From: G963422595 sp963422595
GTDB lineage: Bacteria; Pseudomonadota; Gammaproteobacteria; UBA4575
DNA length: 64,000 nucleotides
NCBI GenBank assembly: GCA_963422595.1
Contig: OY730298.1
Location: 124,001 to 188,000 of the forward strand
Direction: 5' to 3'
Position 1 is the first letter of the stretch. Every line of letters begins with the position of its first letter. The notes under the pieces were generated by a model. The model was given only the letters and a program-made list of their open reading frames with translations, did no database searches and was not told where the DNA came from. The position numbers and the translations under genes were made by a program. Shown piece by piece: positions 35,073 to 44,907 of the stretch.

Positions 35073-36332
35073 ATGCAGGTTAAATCATTAGGTCCCACTT
35101 CATGGCGTTACAAGTTGCTAACGTTCCTGCTTGGCCCGGCAGTACTCGTATATACTATCTATCGCTCTATCCGGGACGGTGGCTGGCGTTACTTTTCACA
35201 ACGTCTGGGCTTTAATTACCCGGTTCTATCAACAGCTCCGATATTGATTCACTGCGCTTCCGTAGGGGAGGTGAACGCGGCAAGGCCATTAGTTGTTGAG
35301 CTGTGTAAGCGGTATCAGGACAAATATATTGTTATTTCCACGAATACGCCGACGGCAGCGCAATTAGTATCAAAGATGCCACTCCAAAATGTCTCACACG
35401 TATATTTGCCATGCGATTATGCAGTTGCAGTTAATACTTTCCTAAACCGTATTACCCCCGCTTGCGTGCTGATTCTGGAAACTGAAATCTGGCCAACTCT
35501 GTTTTTTCTAACGGCAAAAAAAAATATCCCCATCGCTATCATCAACGGGAGATTGTCTGACAAAACTGTGCAGGCCAGTAAGCTGATAAGGAATGAATAT
35601 CAACGTTCACTGAAGAATCTGACGCTACTGCTGACACGCTCGGACGATGATCGTTTGAAATTCTTAAAAATAGGCGCTAATAAGGAATCTACTCATACAG
35701 TCGGCAATCTGAAATATGCAATAAAAATATCCTCTGATACAAAGCTGCCCGGCACCACCATAAAGCGACCTTTCCTGTTGGCGGTATCAACTCATGATGA
35801 TGAAGAAATGCAACTCGCGCGGCACTTGCAGTTGCTCAAACAGAGGAATTATCTGCTGGTGATTGCCCCACGTTATCCTGACCGCGGCAGACGCTTACGG
35901 CGACAATTTCGGCGTGAGAATTTAGTGGTGGCGATGCGCAGTAGTCAGGACCTCATTGATAATGATACGGATATCTATATCGTGGATACGTTGGGAGAGT
36001 TGGATATGTTTTTCAATGAAGCCGCGTTGGTTTTTGTTGGCGGTTCGCTCATTCAGCGTGGCGGACATAATATTCTTGAGCCTGCCAATTTTGGAAGGTG
36101 TGTTGTGGTAGGCCCTAATATGGATAATTTTGCACTGGAAACAAAAGAGTTGTTAAAGGCGAACGGTATCCTGCAAATTTCTGACCACCATGAATTGGGG
36201 GTTAAATTAGTGCGTTTGCTGAATGACGAGCATAGAAGAGAGCAATACGGTTTGAACGCGCGTAAATTTATTCGGGCAAAAGCCGGGGTGTTAGGGCACT
36301 ACCTGAAATATTTGCGGCCTCTGTTGAATTAA
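35073..36332 (+). CDS. waaA: 3-deoxy-D-manno-octulosonic acid transferase
   Basis: WaaA transfers Kdo to lipid A precursor at the inner membrane. The 419-aa protein has an N-terminal membrane anchor (about 17-35), CASVGEVNAARPLV, a TNTPTAAQ segment, LETEIWP and GGSLIQRGGHNILEP, all family hallmarks. Its 3' end overlaps kdkA on the opposite strand by 4 bp. Confidence 0.95.
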   Translation: MQVKSLGPTSWRYKLLTFLLGPAVLVYTIYRSIRDGGWRYFSQRLGFNYPVLSTAPILIHCASVGEVNAARPLVVELCKRYQDKYIVISTNTPTAAQLVSKMPLQNVSHVYLPCDYAVAVNTFLNRITPACVLILETEIWPTLFFLTAKKNIPIAIINGRLSDKTVQASKLIRNEYQRSLKNLTLLLTRSDDDRLKFLKIGANKESTHTVGNLKYAIKISSDTKLPGTTIKRPFLLAVSTHDDEEMQLARHLQLLKQRNYLLVIAPRYPDRGRRLRRQFRRENLVVAMRSSQDLIDNDTDIYIVDTLGELDMFFNEAALVFVGGSLIQRGGHNILEPANFGRCVVVGPNMDNFALETKELLKANGILQISDHHELGVKLVRLLNDEHRREQYGLNARKFIRAKAGVLGHYLKYLRPLLN

Positions 36333-37066
36333 CCGCGGCTATATCCTTCCATCAATGATCTGAAGTCACGCCCTGAATAATGAAACCCTACTTGCGTGTT
36401 GTTGAGCTTGATAAGTGAACGTTTCAGCCTCGCCAGGTTCTGTTGGCGCCATGCAGCAGCGTCGAGGTCTATTTTTGACTTGTCAAAATCAATCACAAAA
36501 ACTCTATTGTTGACGTCCAGCAAAATATTATGCGCATTCAAATCAGCGTGATTATAGTTGTTGTCATGAAATTTTCTGATCACCAGACCAATCTTCTGCC
36601 AGATGTCCGTGGCAACCGGATTTTTTATCAACACCGAGCTGAGCGGCTTTGATACAGGGATCAGGCGGGTAATAAGGTCGGCTGTGTATATGCAACCAAT
36701 TCTGCGTATATGCGCCGCCACCGGAATTGGCACGGGTAAGTTGTGCGCCCGCATTTCGGATAATATCTGCAACTCCAGCATAGCTCTGGTTTTATACAGG
36801 CCCCGCCACAGATATGTATCATGGATAAACCTGGAAATCATGCCGCCGCGATAGTAATGACGTAACACCAGGGCCGTGTCATTATAATGAAACACGTGCG
36901 CACTGCCCCTGCCTTTTGTATCCAGTGAGCTTAATTTTTGAAGATGAAGGGAGCGACCTGAGGTCAGGAAATCCAGATTGAATAATGTCAGTGGAAAATC
37001 TGAAAATAACCTTTTGTCATGTGCAACGATATCGTTACCATAGTAGTTAAATTCAAAAGTGTCCAT
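36329..37066 (-). CDS. kdkA: 3-deoxy-D-manno-octulosonic acid kinase
   Basis: KdkA phosphorylates Kdo of the inner core in species with a single phosphorylated Kdo. The 245-aa form (ATG at 37066) shows the kinase-like pattern of the family: VLRHYYRGGMISRF, the catalytic loop NHADLNAHNILLD and the metal site VFVIDFDKS. The upstream in-frame start at 37120 would overlap the divergent GT9 gene. A KdkA next to waaA suggests an inner core with one Kdo. Confidence 0.88.
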   Translation of the reverse strand: MDTFEFNYYGNDIVAHDKRLFSDFPLTLFNLDFLTSGRSLHLQKLSSLDTKGRGSAHVFHYNDTALVLRHYYRGGMISRFIHDTYLWRGLYKTRAMLELQILSEMRAHNLPVPIPVAAHIRRIGCIYTADLITRLIPVSKPLSSVLIKNPVATDIWQKIGLVIRKFHDNNYNHADLNAHNILLDVNNRVFVIDFDKSKIDLDAAAWRQQNLARLKRSLIKLNNTQVGFHYSGRDFRSLMEGYSRG

Positions 37067-37104
37067 AAACACTACTATTCTGCCTGTATGTATATCTGAT
37101 CTAT

Positions 37105-38145
37105 ATGGATAAGCCACCAAACTCTATGTGCATTGTACGCTTATCCGCAATCGGCGATGTAACTCACATGGTGCCAGTGATACGCACGCTGCAAAAATAC
37201 TGGCCGCGCACTGAACTTACCTGGATTATCGGCAAACATGAAGCCGCATTGGTGAGTGATATCCCTAATATCGAGTTTGTTGAATTTGATAAAACCAGGG
37301 CGGTTGACAGTTACAGAAATATTTACCGGGTTATGAAGCATCGAAAATATGACGTGCTGCTTTGTGCACAGGTGTCTATGCGGGCAAATCTTATCGGCGC
37401 GTTAATTCCGGCAACACTGAAACTGGGTTATGACCGGGCAAGGTCTAAAGATCTTCACGCCTGTTTTATCAACCACCGTATTGCGGCCGCATCTCAACAG
37501 CATGTATTGGATAGCTTTTTCAGCTTTATCGAGTATCTGGGATTGCATAATCGTGACATGCGTTGGGAATACAACGTGCCTGAAAATGCCTGCGAATTTG
37601 CCGATCGACATTTAGCGCAGGATCGATTCACGGTAATTATCAGTCCCTGTTCGAGTCATGCCCTCAGGGATTGGAGCCCGCAACGCTATGCGGCAGTCGC
37701 GGATTATGCAGTCCAATCACTTAACGCACAGGTCGTATTGTGCGGCGGTGCATCTGACAGAGAGAAGCAGATCGGCCACGAGATCGAAAGTCATATGCAA
37801 ACCAGGCCGTTGAACTTAATAGGCAAAGATACCCTGAAGAAGTTTCTTGCCTTGTTGCAGCGCGCGGATGTCATAATTTCACCAGATTCGGGGCCCGCAC
37901 ATATGGCCACCGGGCTGGGTACCCCGGTAATCGGACTGTACGCGGCCAGCAACCCAAAGCGCAGCGGGCCCTATCTTAGCCAACGGTGGTGCATTGACAA
38001 ATACGATGCCGCCGCTCGTACCTTTAGAAATAAACCGGCCAGTAAATTAAAATGGGGTACAAAATTAGAATATGCGGGCGTAATGAATTTAATCAGCGTG
38101 CAAAACGTAACTGCAAAACTGGCTGAGCTTGCTCAGCAACAATAA
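37105..38145 (+). CDS. GT9 heptosyltransferase (WaaC-like)
   Basis: This 346-aa glycosyltransferase family 9 protein starts CIVRLSAIGDVTHMVPVIRTLQ in general pattern like WaaC. It has SPCSSHALRDWSPQRYA and the donor-site ISPDSGPAHMATGLGTPVIGLY. It probably adds a heptose to the core. Exact acceptor is not certain because several GT9 subgroups share these motifs. It is followed after 24 bp by a DUF6165 gene. Confidence 0.85.
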   Translation: MDKPPNSMCIVRLSAIGDVTHMVPVIRTLQKYWPRTELTWIIGKHEAALVSDIPNIEFVEFDKTRAVDSYRNIYRVMKHRKYDVLLCAQVSMRANLIGALIPATLKLGYDRARSKDLHACFINHRIAAASQQHVLDSFFSFIEYLGLHNRDMRWEYNVPENACEFADRHLAQDRFTVIISPCSSHALRDWSPQRYAAVADYAVQSLNAQVVLCGGASDREKQIGHEIESHMQTRPLNLIGKDTLKKFLALLQRADVIISPDSGPAHMATGLGTPVIGLYAASNPKRSGPYLSQRWCIDKYDAAARTFRNKPASKLKWGTKLEYAGVMNLISVQNVTAKLAELAQQQ

Positions 38146-38169
38146 ATTTCTTCGGGCGAGCAAAAAACC

Positions 38170-38559
38170 ATGAATTATATAAACGTGCCCGTTTCACCAG
38201 GGGAATTACTCGATAAAATTACTATATTGGAAATCAAAGCGGTACAAATACGCGATACAAAAAAATTACAAAACGTGGAGGCGGAGCTTAAACTATTAAG
38301 CGGGATTTGGAAGAATGTTGCAACTGTTGACAGCGCTATACAGCAGTTCAGACGTACGCTCAAAATATGTAATCAAAATTTGTGGGACATTGAGGACAAA
38401 ATTCGCGTCAAAGAGTCCAACCGGGAGTTTGATCAGGAGTTTATAAAATTAGCGCGCTGCGTGTACATGCAAAATGATAAGCGCGCGGCCACCAAGCGCA
38501 AAATCAATGAGCAGCTTGGATCAACGATAATCGAAGAAAAATCTTATGCAGATTATTAA
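38170..38559 (+). CDS. DUF6165 family protein
   Basis: This 129-aa protein begins with VPVSPGELLDKITILEIK and ends IIEEKSYADY, both typical of DUF6165. The family occurs in LPS gene clusters and its function is unknown. Highly charged and helical, no export signal. It overlaps the next minus-strand gene at its 3' end. Confidence 0.8.
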   Translation: MNYINVPVSPGELLDKITILEIKAVQIRDTKKLQNVEAELKLLSGIWKNVATVDSAIQQFRRTLKICNQNLWDIEDKIRVKESNREFDQEFIKLARCVYMQNDKRAATKRKINEQLGSTIIEEKSYADY

Positions 38560-39275
38560 GCCTGATTTAATAAAACTCTATTTCGATACCAAATTGACAG
38601 CACGTAAATCATGATGAATAAAGCTAATAAACTTTCTTTTACTTCACCTGCCCTGACGTTTAACACTACGGGTATTTCCATATTCAGGCCTGTATATATT
38701 TTTTCATGCCAGCTGACTAACTGGGAAAGCAGGGCCGCAGGTACGCATACGTAAGTCGGCCATAACCAAAAGGCGGCTGATTGTGCGTCCGGGAAACGCT
38801 TGGTGATAATGCAATAAAGTGGCACTAATACCCCTCCTGCGAATGCCAAAATTGACAATAAAGCTCGCGGAATTTGATCAAATACGGGACTTATATTATG
38901 TAAATTCGTTTCATTTTGATCATTGATAGCTTGCCATACTTGAGGTGTTTCCCAGGCAAATATATGCTGCCCCCAACTGATTTCCTCACCAGCGAAATAC
39001 AGACATCCGAAAATAAGTGCAACAACCCACCACCGAAACCAGGCATGGTTTGAAAAATGGTGCGTGCTCAAAAGCGCTATGCTGAAGATTATCGCGACTA
39101 TAAGAAATATTACCGTGGAAACCTCAACCCAACCTCTCTCCATATACATATATAAGTGGGCGTTTTCACTCATAAGCCTGGCTACGTAAGGCACGCAGAA
39201 AACCACGGCTGGCAACACTAACCAAGCCAGTTTGTGTATATCTTTACCCACAAAATTTAACTCTTGCCCAACCAC
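38556..39275 (-). CDS. Polytopic membrane protein with GEEISWGQ motif
   Basis: This 239-aa protein has about six membrane helices. The central motif FAGEEISWGQHIFAWETP, followed by NDQNETNLHN, is strongly patterned. I have the impression that it recurs in uncharacterised proteins; no named function is known to me. The two glutamates and the histidine close to a membrane face suggest a catalytic or metal site. It overlaps the 3' end of a kinase-like gene by 19 bp, so the two are co-expressed. Confidence 0.65.
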   Translation of the reverse strand: MVGQELNFVGKDIHKLAWLVLPAVVFCVPYVARLMSENAHLYMYMERGWVEVSTVIFLIVAIIFSIALLSTHHFSNHAWFRWWVVALIFGCLYFAGEEISWGQHIFAWETPQVWQAINDQNETNLHNISPVFDQIPRALLSILAFAGGVLVPLYCIITKRFPDAQSAAFWLWPTYVCVPAALLSQLVSWHEKIYTGLNMEIPVVLNVRAGEVKESLLALFIMIYVLSIWYRNRVLLNQA

Positions 39276-39934
39276 CTTTTATGCCTGCCGCGGCGTTCCC
39301 AGTTCTTCAGGCTTCTGTAATCTCTATATGATTTGCGGCGTAGCCCGGCTTTCAAACAGAGAGTAATGAGGAAATTCGGCGGAGCCATATGCTGAGGCAG
39401 CATGTTAAAATCGTATAGCACAGGCGTCCAAATGCCCTTTTTGTTGGTGGCCATTACGTTCCCCACGCTGATATCCATGTCATGGATCCCCGATAACTCG
39501 GCGGTGCGAACTATCTTATACCCGGCCTTTAGCACTGCTTCGGGCAAATAGCCCAGTCGTGAAATTAATTGATCCAGCGTAACTCCATGAATATATTGCT
39601 GCACAAACGAATGTGTAAAACTGCTTGTGCGTGCAAAAACTCTAAAGGGTCTGGCGATATAGGGTTTCAGGGTATTAATCCCATACAGCATGGAATTACG
39701 CTTGCATTCAAATTCCGCTATATCGACGTTGTATTTGTTGAGGTATTTTTCAACAAACTCTTTACGATATATCTTAATAACGCAGTCCTGATTATCGTAT
39801 TTGCCTTTGTATGCAAAAGAACGCCTGCCTTTCCCTAAAAAACTGATTACTTCAATTTCTTCAGGTAAAGTAACCGTCTGTTGCAATTCTATCTCAAGCT
39901 CTTCAGACAACTGCATGCTTTCCCAATTTACCAT
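39257..39934 (-). CDS. Kinase-fold protein, LPS-kinase or YrbL-like
   Basis: This 225-aa protein has an N-terminal glycine loop (LGKGRRSFAYKG), an invariant-lysine-like segment DCVIKIYR, a catalytic-loop equivalent GIHDMDISVGNVM (Asp and Asn present), and LYDFNMLP in the place of the DFG motif. It is probably a small-molecule or LPS core kinase. Two other kinase-like genes lie nearby. Alternatively it is an inactive regulator. Confidence 0.7.
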   Translation of the reverse strand: MVNWESMQLSEELEIELQQTVTLPEEIEVISFLGKGRRSFAYKGKYDNQDCVIKIYRKEFVEKYLNKYNVDIAEFECKRNSMLYGINTLKPYIARPFRVFARTSSFTHSFVQQYIHGVTLDQLISRLGYLPEAVLKAGYKIVRTAELSGIHDMDISVGNVMATNKKGIWTPVLYDFNMLPQHMAPPNFLITLCLKAGLRRKSYRDYRSLKNWERRGRHKRWLGKS

Positions 39935-40091
39935 TTGATATTTACAGGCATTTGGGACCCATGCAAATAACTGTACGGCACTTACAAATGGGGCAAGCCC
40001 AACAAATACGGTTAACGTATACTCCCGCTGTTGTGCGCCACCCAGGCTAATGGTTGATTATAACGAATAAAAACTAATCCATAAAGCGAAC

Positions 40092-40949
40092 GTGCAAACT
40101 TACTCACACGGAAAATTTTCAATTTACACCAGCGTTGCATATTACAGATCGATTGAAAAATGGATACTGGACCGGCAGTTCTTACAGTATGAAAAACAGG
40201 CATTATTGCTGGGCAGGAAAAGCAGGAAACGGAATAAATTGTATTGTTTTTATAGTGAAAGCGCTAATACCCACCTGGTGATGAAGGTTTCAGAAATTAG
40301 CCGGCACTACAGGTTTTGGAGGAAGGTAAATCTCTATATCACCAGCTTGTTCAAAGACTATAATTACAATGGCTATAAGGGCAGTATAAAACTGCTGGAA
40401 GCAGGTGTGGATACTGTTCACCCGATCGCTTATTGGACTCATGGGACTTCCTGGTCAAACCGAAAAAGTTATTTTTTATATGAAAAAGTAGAAAGTGATG
40501 TTTCCGTGGCGGAGCTATGCGATGAAATTGTTTCCAGAAACCTGGCCAACAAAGGTGAATTAATTGACGTTATCGTCAGCAGATGTGTTGATGTGGTGCG
40601 AAAAATTCATGCCGCACATATTCGGCACGATGACCCTCATGGGGGTAATATCTTAACGAGTCTTACATTCAGCGATATGCGCAACATTGCAGTTGAGGAC
40701 GTAAAAAATGCTACATTTACCTTGATCGATAATGACCGCTGTACCTTCAACCATTCCACATCGAGTACCTTAAAGCGATTCTATGATCTTAAATGCCTGA
40801 GAAGATTCAATATATGCCGAGTGTCACAACGAGTTTTGTTACAACAATACCTGGGAGATGAATATAGAAGGTATTGGGGGTACGTTTTGAGCTTTTGGAA
40901 ATTGGGAGGGTTTAGCGTCAATAGGCATATAAGTAATATTCTAAAATAG
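40092..40949 (+). CDS. Kinase-fold protein, Kdo/WaaP-like
   Basis: This 285-aa protein has the catalytic loop IRHDDPHGGNIL (about residue 180) and a metal-binding TLIDNDRC, as in the WaaP/KdkA-like lipopolysaccharide kinases. The N-terminal half has a basic cluster (GRKSRKRNK). The start is GTG at 40092. Likely phosphorylates core heptose. Confidence 0.7.
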   Translation: MQTYSHGKFSIYTSVAYYRSIEKWILDRQFLQYEKQALLLGRKSRKRNKLYCFYSESANTHLVMKVSEISRHYRFWRKVNLYITSLFKDYNYNGYKGSIKLLEAGVDTVHPIAYWTHGTSWSNRKSYFLYEKVESDVSVAELCDEIVSRNLANKGELIDVIVSRCVDVVRKIHAAHIRHDDPHGGNILTSLTFSDMRNIAVEDVKNATFTLIDNDRCTFNHSTSSTLKRFYDLKCLRRFNICRVSQRVLLQQYLGDEYRRYWGYVLSFWKLGGFSVNRHISNILK

Positions 40950-41077
40950 CCTCTTCACCTGGCCTTCACCCATTAATACAATGTTGCGCATACCCATCTA
41001 CAGCGCGTTTTGTTTTGTCTCTTATATTGTTGTTGCAATAAAGACCGGTAAGATTTTCCTGTTTACCTTTGCTGCAT

Positions 41078-42358
41078 TTAGCCATGATTTTGACGCGGCG
41101 GTAAAACCTGGCGCTCGGCAGTCTCATTGAAATTTCCTGACCGATATGCAGAGAACAGTAAAGCGGTGAAAGTCGCGAAAAATAATCCTTGAGTATGGGA
41201 AAAAATAGCCGAGTTCAAAAAGTTAGTCATAACTATAGTGACGACCATTCCTTGTGCGATGTATCTATAAAGCATTGGCAAGTTAGCACTTATCCGCCAT
41301 TGCTGAATGAACAATACAGCCAAAAATATTAACCCCACCAAGCCTGACTGTACCCCTATACTTACATAGCCGTTATGCGGATTTTGAGTGTGTAGATGCT
41401 CACCGTTCGCAATGTCATTTTTTTGGATATACCTTTTAAGCTCCGTTTCAAAACTTCCCGTGCCCGTGCCCACTATTGGGTTGCGCTTAAATATATCCCA
41501 GCCTGCTTGTGCCCAAATGATGCGCCGCCCCACTGAACTTTGATAATTACCTTGCTTGATTAATTGCATGTTATTATATAACCTGATAGCTCTGGTCTTA
41601 GTCACCTCACTTGAGTATATAACCGTTATCATCAACGCCGGAATAATTACCAAGCCCAAAATAACTTGTTTCCAATTAAAATTTTGACAAATCAAAAGTA
41701 GCATTAATATTATCCACAACAACTGTCCAGTACGGGATGCCACCATGGCTAAAACATTAAAGCTGGCTAGTATCGCAAGCGTGACAAACAACACTCTGAA
41801 ACGTTTGTTATCTATAGCGTGGTATATATATAAATACGCTGCATATGCCATCAACGTACCATGCGCAATACGACTGCGAAATACGATGTGCTCATCATCA
41901 TGTCCCGCGTAAGTACCCGCATATATGCTCTCCGGGGACCAACCCAACAATGTTATGTAAGACATCAATAACATTAGAGACATACTTGATAAAAACGCAA
42001 TGTAACCGGCCTGCTTCCAGCGTTGCTCATGAAAGGCGCTTAATAACAACGGTATGTAGATAAACTTGCTATATTTTTTAAGCATGTATTGAGCGTCCTC
42101 AATTGACGCAGAGGTGTAAAGCAGCCCAAGTATCAAAAGTATGAAAATAGCTATGGCGATAAGGGCAATAAGGTTGTCTACGATTAATTGCAATTTAAAT
42201 TTATAATTTCCTGCAATTATCGAGAAAAGCAAAAATAACGCTAAACAAATACCTGGCAACGCGGTAGGCAAAATGATGGAAAATAACGCCGCGCACGCCA
42301 TTACTTTACTTGCCGTCTCAGCAGTTTGCGCGAATTTAGTCGTATGCCAATTCAACAT
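41078..42358 (-). CDS. waaL: O-antigen ligase family protein (WaaL)
   Basis: The 426-aa multi-spanning membrane protein has about ten helices, the motif SRTGQLLW, the TGTGSFETELKRY periplasmic turn and NPHNGYVSIGVQSGLVG, all WaaL/Wzy features. The ATG at 42358 is preceded by AAGGA with 6-nt spacing; an earlier start directly after hldE (42412) is possible. It joins O-antigen to the lipid A core. Placement after hldE fits WaaL. Confidence 0.83.
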   Translation of the reverse strand: MLNWHTTKFAQTAETASKVMACAALFSIILPTALPGICLALFLLFSIIAGNYKFKLQLIVDNLIALIAIAIFILLILGLLYTSASIEDAQYMLKKYSKFIYIPLLLSAFHEQRWKQAGYIAFLSSMSLMLLMSYITLLGWSPESIYAGTYAGHDDEHIVFRSRIAHGTLMAYAAYLYIYHAIDNKRFRVLFVTLAILASFNVLAMVASRTGQLLWIILMLLLICQNFNWKQVILGLVIIPALMITVIYSSEVTKTRAIRLYNNMQLIKQGNYQSSVGRRIIWAQAGWDIFKRNPIVGTGTGSFETELKRYIQKNDIANGEHLHTQNPHNGYVSIGVQSGLVGLIFLAVLFIQQWRISANLPMLYRYIAQGMVVTIVMTNFLNSAIFSHTQGLFFATFTALLFSAYRSGNFNETAERQVLPPRQNHG

Positions 42359-42411
42359 TTTTTTCCTTAAGTAAAATAACGGTAATGGCCAGCCAGCAAA
42401 ATGGGCGCGCA

Positions 42412-43833
42412 TCAAGTGTTCAGGATAGATTCAATGATGGTGGTGGTGGAGCAACCTTTAATATAAGGGGCAATGACTACTTCTCCACCATAGTTGTTTA
42501 TTACATCAAACTCCGCAAGTTCTTCTTTTTTATAATCTCCGCCCTTGACGAACACGTCCGGTTTTAATGCTTTTATCAAACCCAATGGCGTATCTTCAGA
42601 AAAAGGAATGATCCAGTCAATACAACTTAGTTCCTCCAGCACCGCGATACGATTTTGTAAGCTGCAAATCGGGCGATTGCTGCCCTTTAGTTTTTTTACC
42701 GACTCGTCGTCATTGATGGCGACTATCAAAAAATCTCCTCTGCACCTGGCCTCACGCAAACAGGCAACGTGTCCATGATGTAGCAAATCAAAGCATCCGT
42801 TGGTGAAAACAATTTTTTCATTGTTGCTTTTCGATATTAATAATGCCCGTTTTAATTCATCGATATTGGTAACTTTGCGGCCGCGGTGCGCAGATGTTTT
42901 CAAGCTGGTGTCCAGCTCGTCTACCGTTACGGCAGTGGTACCAAATTTACTTACAGCAAGGCCCGCACCCAGATTGGCAATTTTTACTGCGTCCACCAGC
43001 GTGTAATCCGCGGCCATAGCGGCTGCCAGTAACCCAACAACGGTATCGCCAGCACCCGTTACGTCATAAACTTCTATCGCTTGCGTGAGAAAATGCTGTG
43101 GCCGTTGATCCTGTGAAAACAGTGACATACCTTTTTCACTGCGGGTAACTAATAGCGCTTCAAGATTTAACTCGACGCACAATTCAGACGCCTTATTTTC
43201 AAAATCGACTTCATCTTCACATGCGCCCTTCACCTGTTCGAATTCTACATAGTTTGGCGTCATGATGCTGGCATCCTGATATTTATTAAAATCTTTACCT
43301 TTTGGATCGACGATTACTATTTTATTTTCGGCGCGGGCGATTTCTATAATCTTCGCCACTTGATTCACTGCGCCTTTGCCATAGTCGGAAATTACTACCG
43401 CATGATGATCTGGTATTAATTTCGCGCAGGTCTCCACTATGTCTGCATGATTAATTTCGTAATCTTCATTTTCATAATCCAGACGTAGAATTTGTTGATT
43501 TTGGCTGACCACGCGCAATTTAGTGGTGGTCTTAAAATTGCGTCTGCGTATAATTTTTGTGTTAATGGTGGTGCTATCGAGCAAGCCTAAAAGCTTATGC
43601 GCATTTTCATCGTCTCCAATTATTCCAACCAAGGTAGCGCAAGCGCCCAAACCGTAAACGTTCATGGCAACGTTCGCGGCGCCGCCTAAACGATCTTCCA
43701 TATTTTTAATATTTACGACGGGCACCGGCGCTTCAGGAGAAATACGCGCCGTATTGCCAAGCCAATAGCGGTCCAGCATGAGGTCTCCAACCACCAGAAC
43801 TTTAGCCTTGCTGAGGGTGCCCAGATCCATCAA
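42412..43833 (-). CDS. hldE: Bifunctional heptose kinase/adenylyltransferase HldE
   Basis: HldE makes ADP-heptose for LPS. The 473-aa protein has a ribokinase-like N-domain (LVVGDLMLDRYW, DVTGAGDTVVGLLAAA; about 1-320) and a C-terminal nucleotidyltransferase domain (FTNGCFDLLHHGHVACL; about 340-473). Length is full. Supplies the heptosyltransferases at 31.4 and 37.1 kb. Confidence 0.96.
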   Translation of the reverse strand: MMDLGTLSKAKVLVVGDLMLDRYWLGNTARISPEAPVPVVNIKNMEDRLGGAANVAMNVYGLGACATLVGIIGDDENAHKLLGLLDSTTINTKIIRRRNFKTTTKLRVVSQNQQILRLDYENEDYEINHADIVETCAKLIPDHHAVVISDYGKGAVNQVAKIIEIARAENKIVIVDPKGKDFNKYQDASIMTPNYVEFEQVKGACEDEVDFENKASELCVELNLEALLVTRSEKGMSLFSQDQRPQHFLTQAIEVYDVTGAGDTVVGLLAAAMAADYTLVDAVKIANLGAGLAVSKFGTTAVTVDELDTSLKTSAHRGRKVTNIDELKRALLISKSNNEKIVFTNGCFDLLHHGHVACLREARCRGDFLIVAINDDESVKKLKGSNRPICSLQNRIAVLEELSCIDWIIPFSEDTPLGLIKALKPDVFVKGGDYKKEELAEFDVINNYGGEVVIAPYIKGCSTTTIIESILNT

Positions 43834-43908
43834 TGCCGATAATTTAGTGGTAACTAGCTATGAGTAGTAATATAGCCAATCAAATCTTTGGTATGTAGGT
43901 GCCCACAA

Positions 43909-44841
43909 TCAAGCCATGCGTGACGTATAGGCCAGCCAGGACTCATCGTATACGTGACGGCCATAGACGGAATCAAAGTACATTTCCTGAAGCCTGGTGG
44001 TAATTCTACCCGGCGAACCTTTACCAATAATACGGTTATCAAGCTCGCGTATAGGCGTAACTTCCGCCGCGGTACCAGTAAAAAATGCCTCTTCCGCGGT
44101 ATACACTTCATCGCGCGTAATGCATTTTTCAACCACCGGAATGTCAATAATTTTCGCCAGAGTGATTACGGTTTTACGAGTAATACCATCTAATACCGAG
44201 GTAAGCTGTGGGGTAAAAAGTGTCCCTTCTTTCACGATAAAAATATTTTCACCACTGCCTTCCACAACAAATCCGTCCACGTCTAACAATAACGCTTCAT
44301 CATACCCATCGTGCAACGCTTCATGTAAGGCAAGCATCGAGTTCACGTAGTTGCCGTTAAGCTTGGCTTTACACATCGAAACGTTCACATGATGACGCGC
44401 GTAGGAAGAGGTCTTCACCCGAATGCCGCGCTTCATATTGTCCTCACCTAAATATGAGCCCCACTCCCAGGCGGCGATAATGCCGTGGACTTTTAAGCCA
44501 TCCGCTCTCAACCCCATGCCTTCTGAACCGTAAAAGAACATAGGACGTATGTAGCCATAACGTAAATTGTTTTTTGTGACTACGTCTATGTGCGCCTGAT
44601 TAATTTCCTGTTCATTAAATGGCATGGGCATGCCTATAATTTTCGCCGAATTGAATAGTCTTTTGGTGTGCTCCCGAAGACGAAATATGGCCGTGCCCTG
44701 TGCGGTCTGGTACGCTCGCACGCCTTCAAACACACCAGCCCCATAATGCAGGGTATGGGTGAGCACGTGGGTTGTGGCTTCGCGCCATGGTACAAATTCG
44801 CCGTCGTACCAAATGTATCCATCTCTGTCAGACATTGACAT
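43909..44841 (-). CDS. ilvE: Branched-chain amino acid aminotransferase
   Basis: This 310-aa class IV aminotransferase catalyses the last step of Val, Leu and Ile synthesis. Typical features are IWYDGEFVPW, LHYGAGVFEGVRAY, the PLP lysine in CKAKLNGNYVNS, EGSGENIF and FFTGTAAEVTPI. Downstream of glnE in the gammaproteobacterial glnE-ilvE order. ATG at 44841 or two codons later. Confidence 0.95.
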   Translation of the reverse strand: MSMSDRDGYIWYDGEFVPWREATTHVLTHTLHYGAGVFEGVRAYQTAQGTAIFRLREHTKRLFNSAKIIGMPMPFNEQEINQAHIDVVTKNNLRYGYIRPMFFYGSEGMGLRADGLKVHGIIAAWEWGSYLGEDNMKRGIRVKTSSYARHHVNVSMCKAKLNGNYVNSMLALHEALHDGYDEALLLDVDGFVVEGSGENIFIVKEGTLFTPQLTSVLDGITRKTVITLAKIIDIPVVEKCITRDEVYTAEEAFFTGTAAEVTPIRELDNRIIGKGSPGRITTRLQEMYFDSVYGRHVYDESWLAYTSRMA

Positions 44842-44907
44842 CTCTACTTGACTCCTTATACCCCAGTGATCTCGTTGGCGCGCATGCTGCGAATGTGCCG
44901 GGATGAT

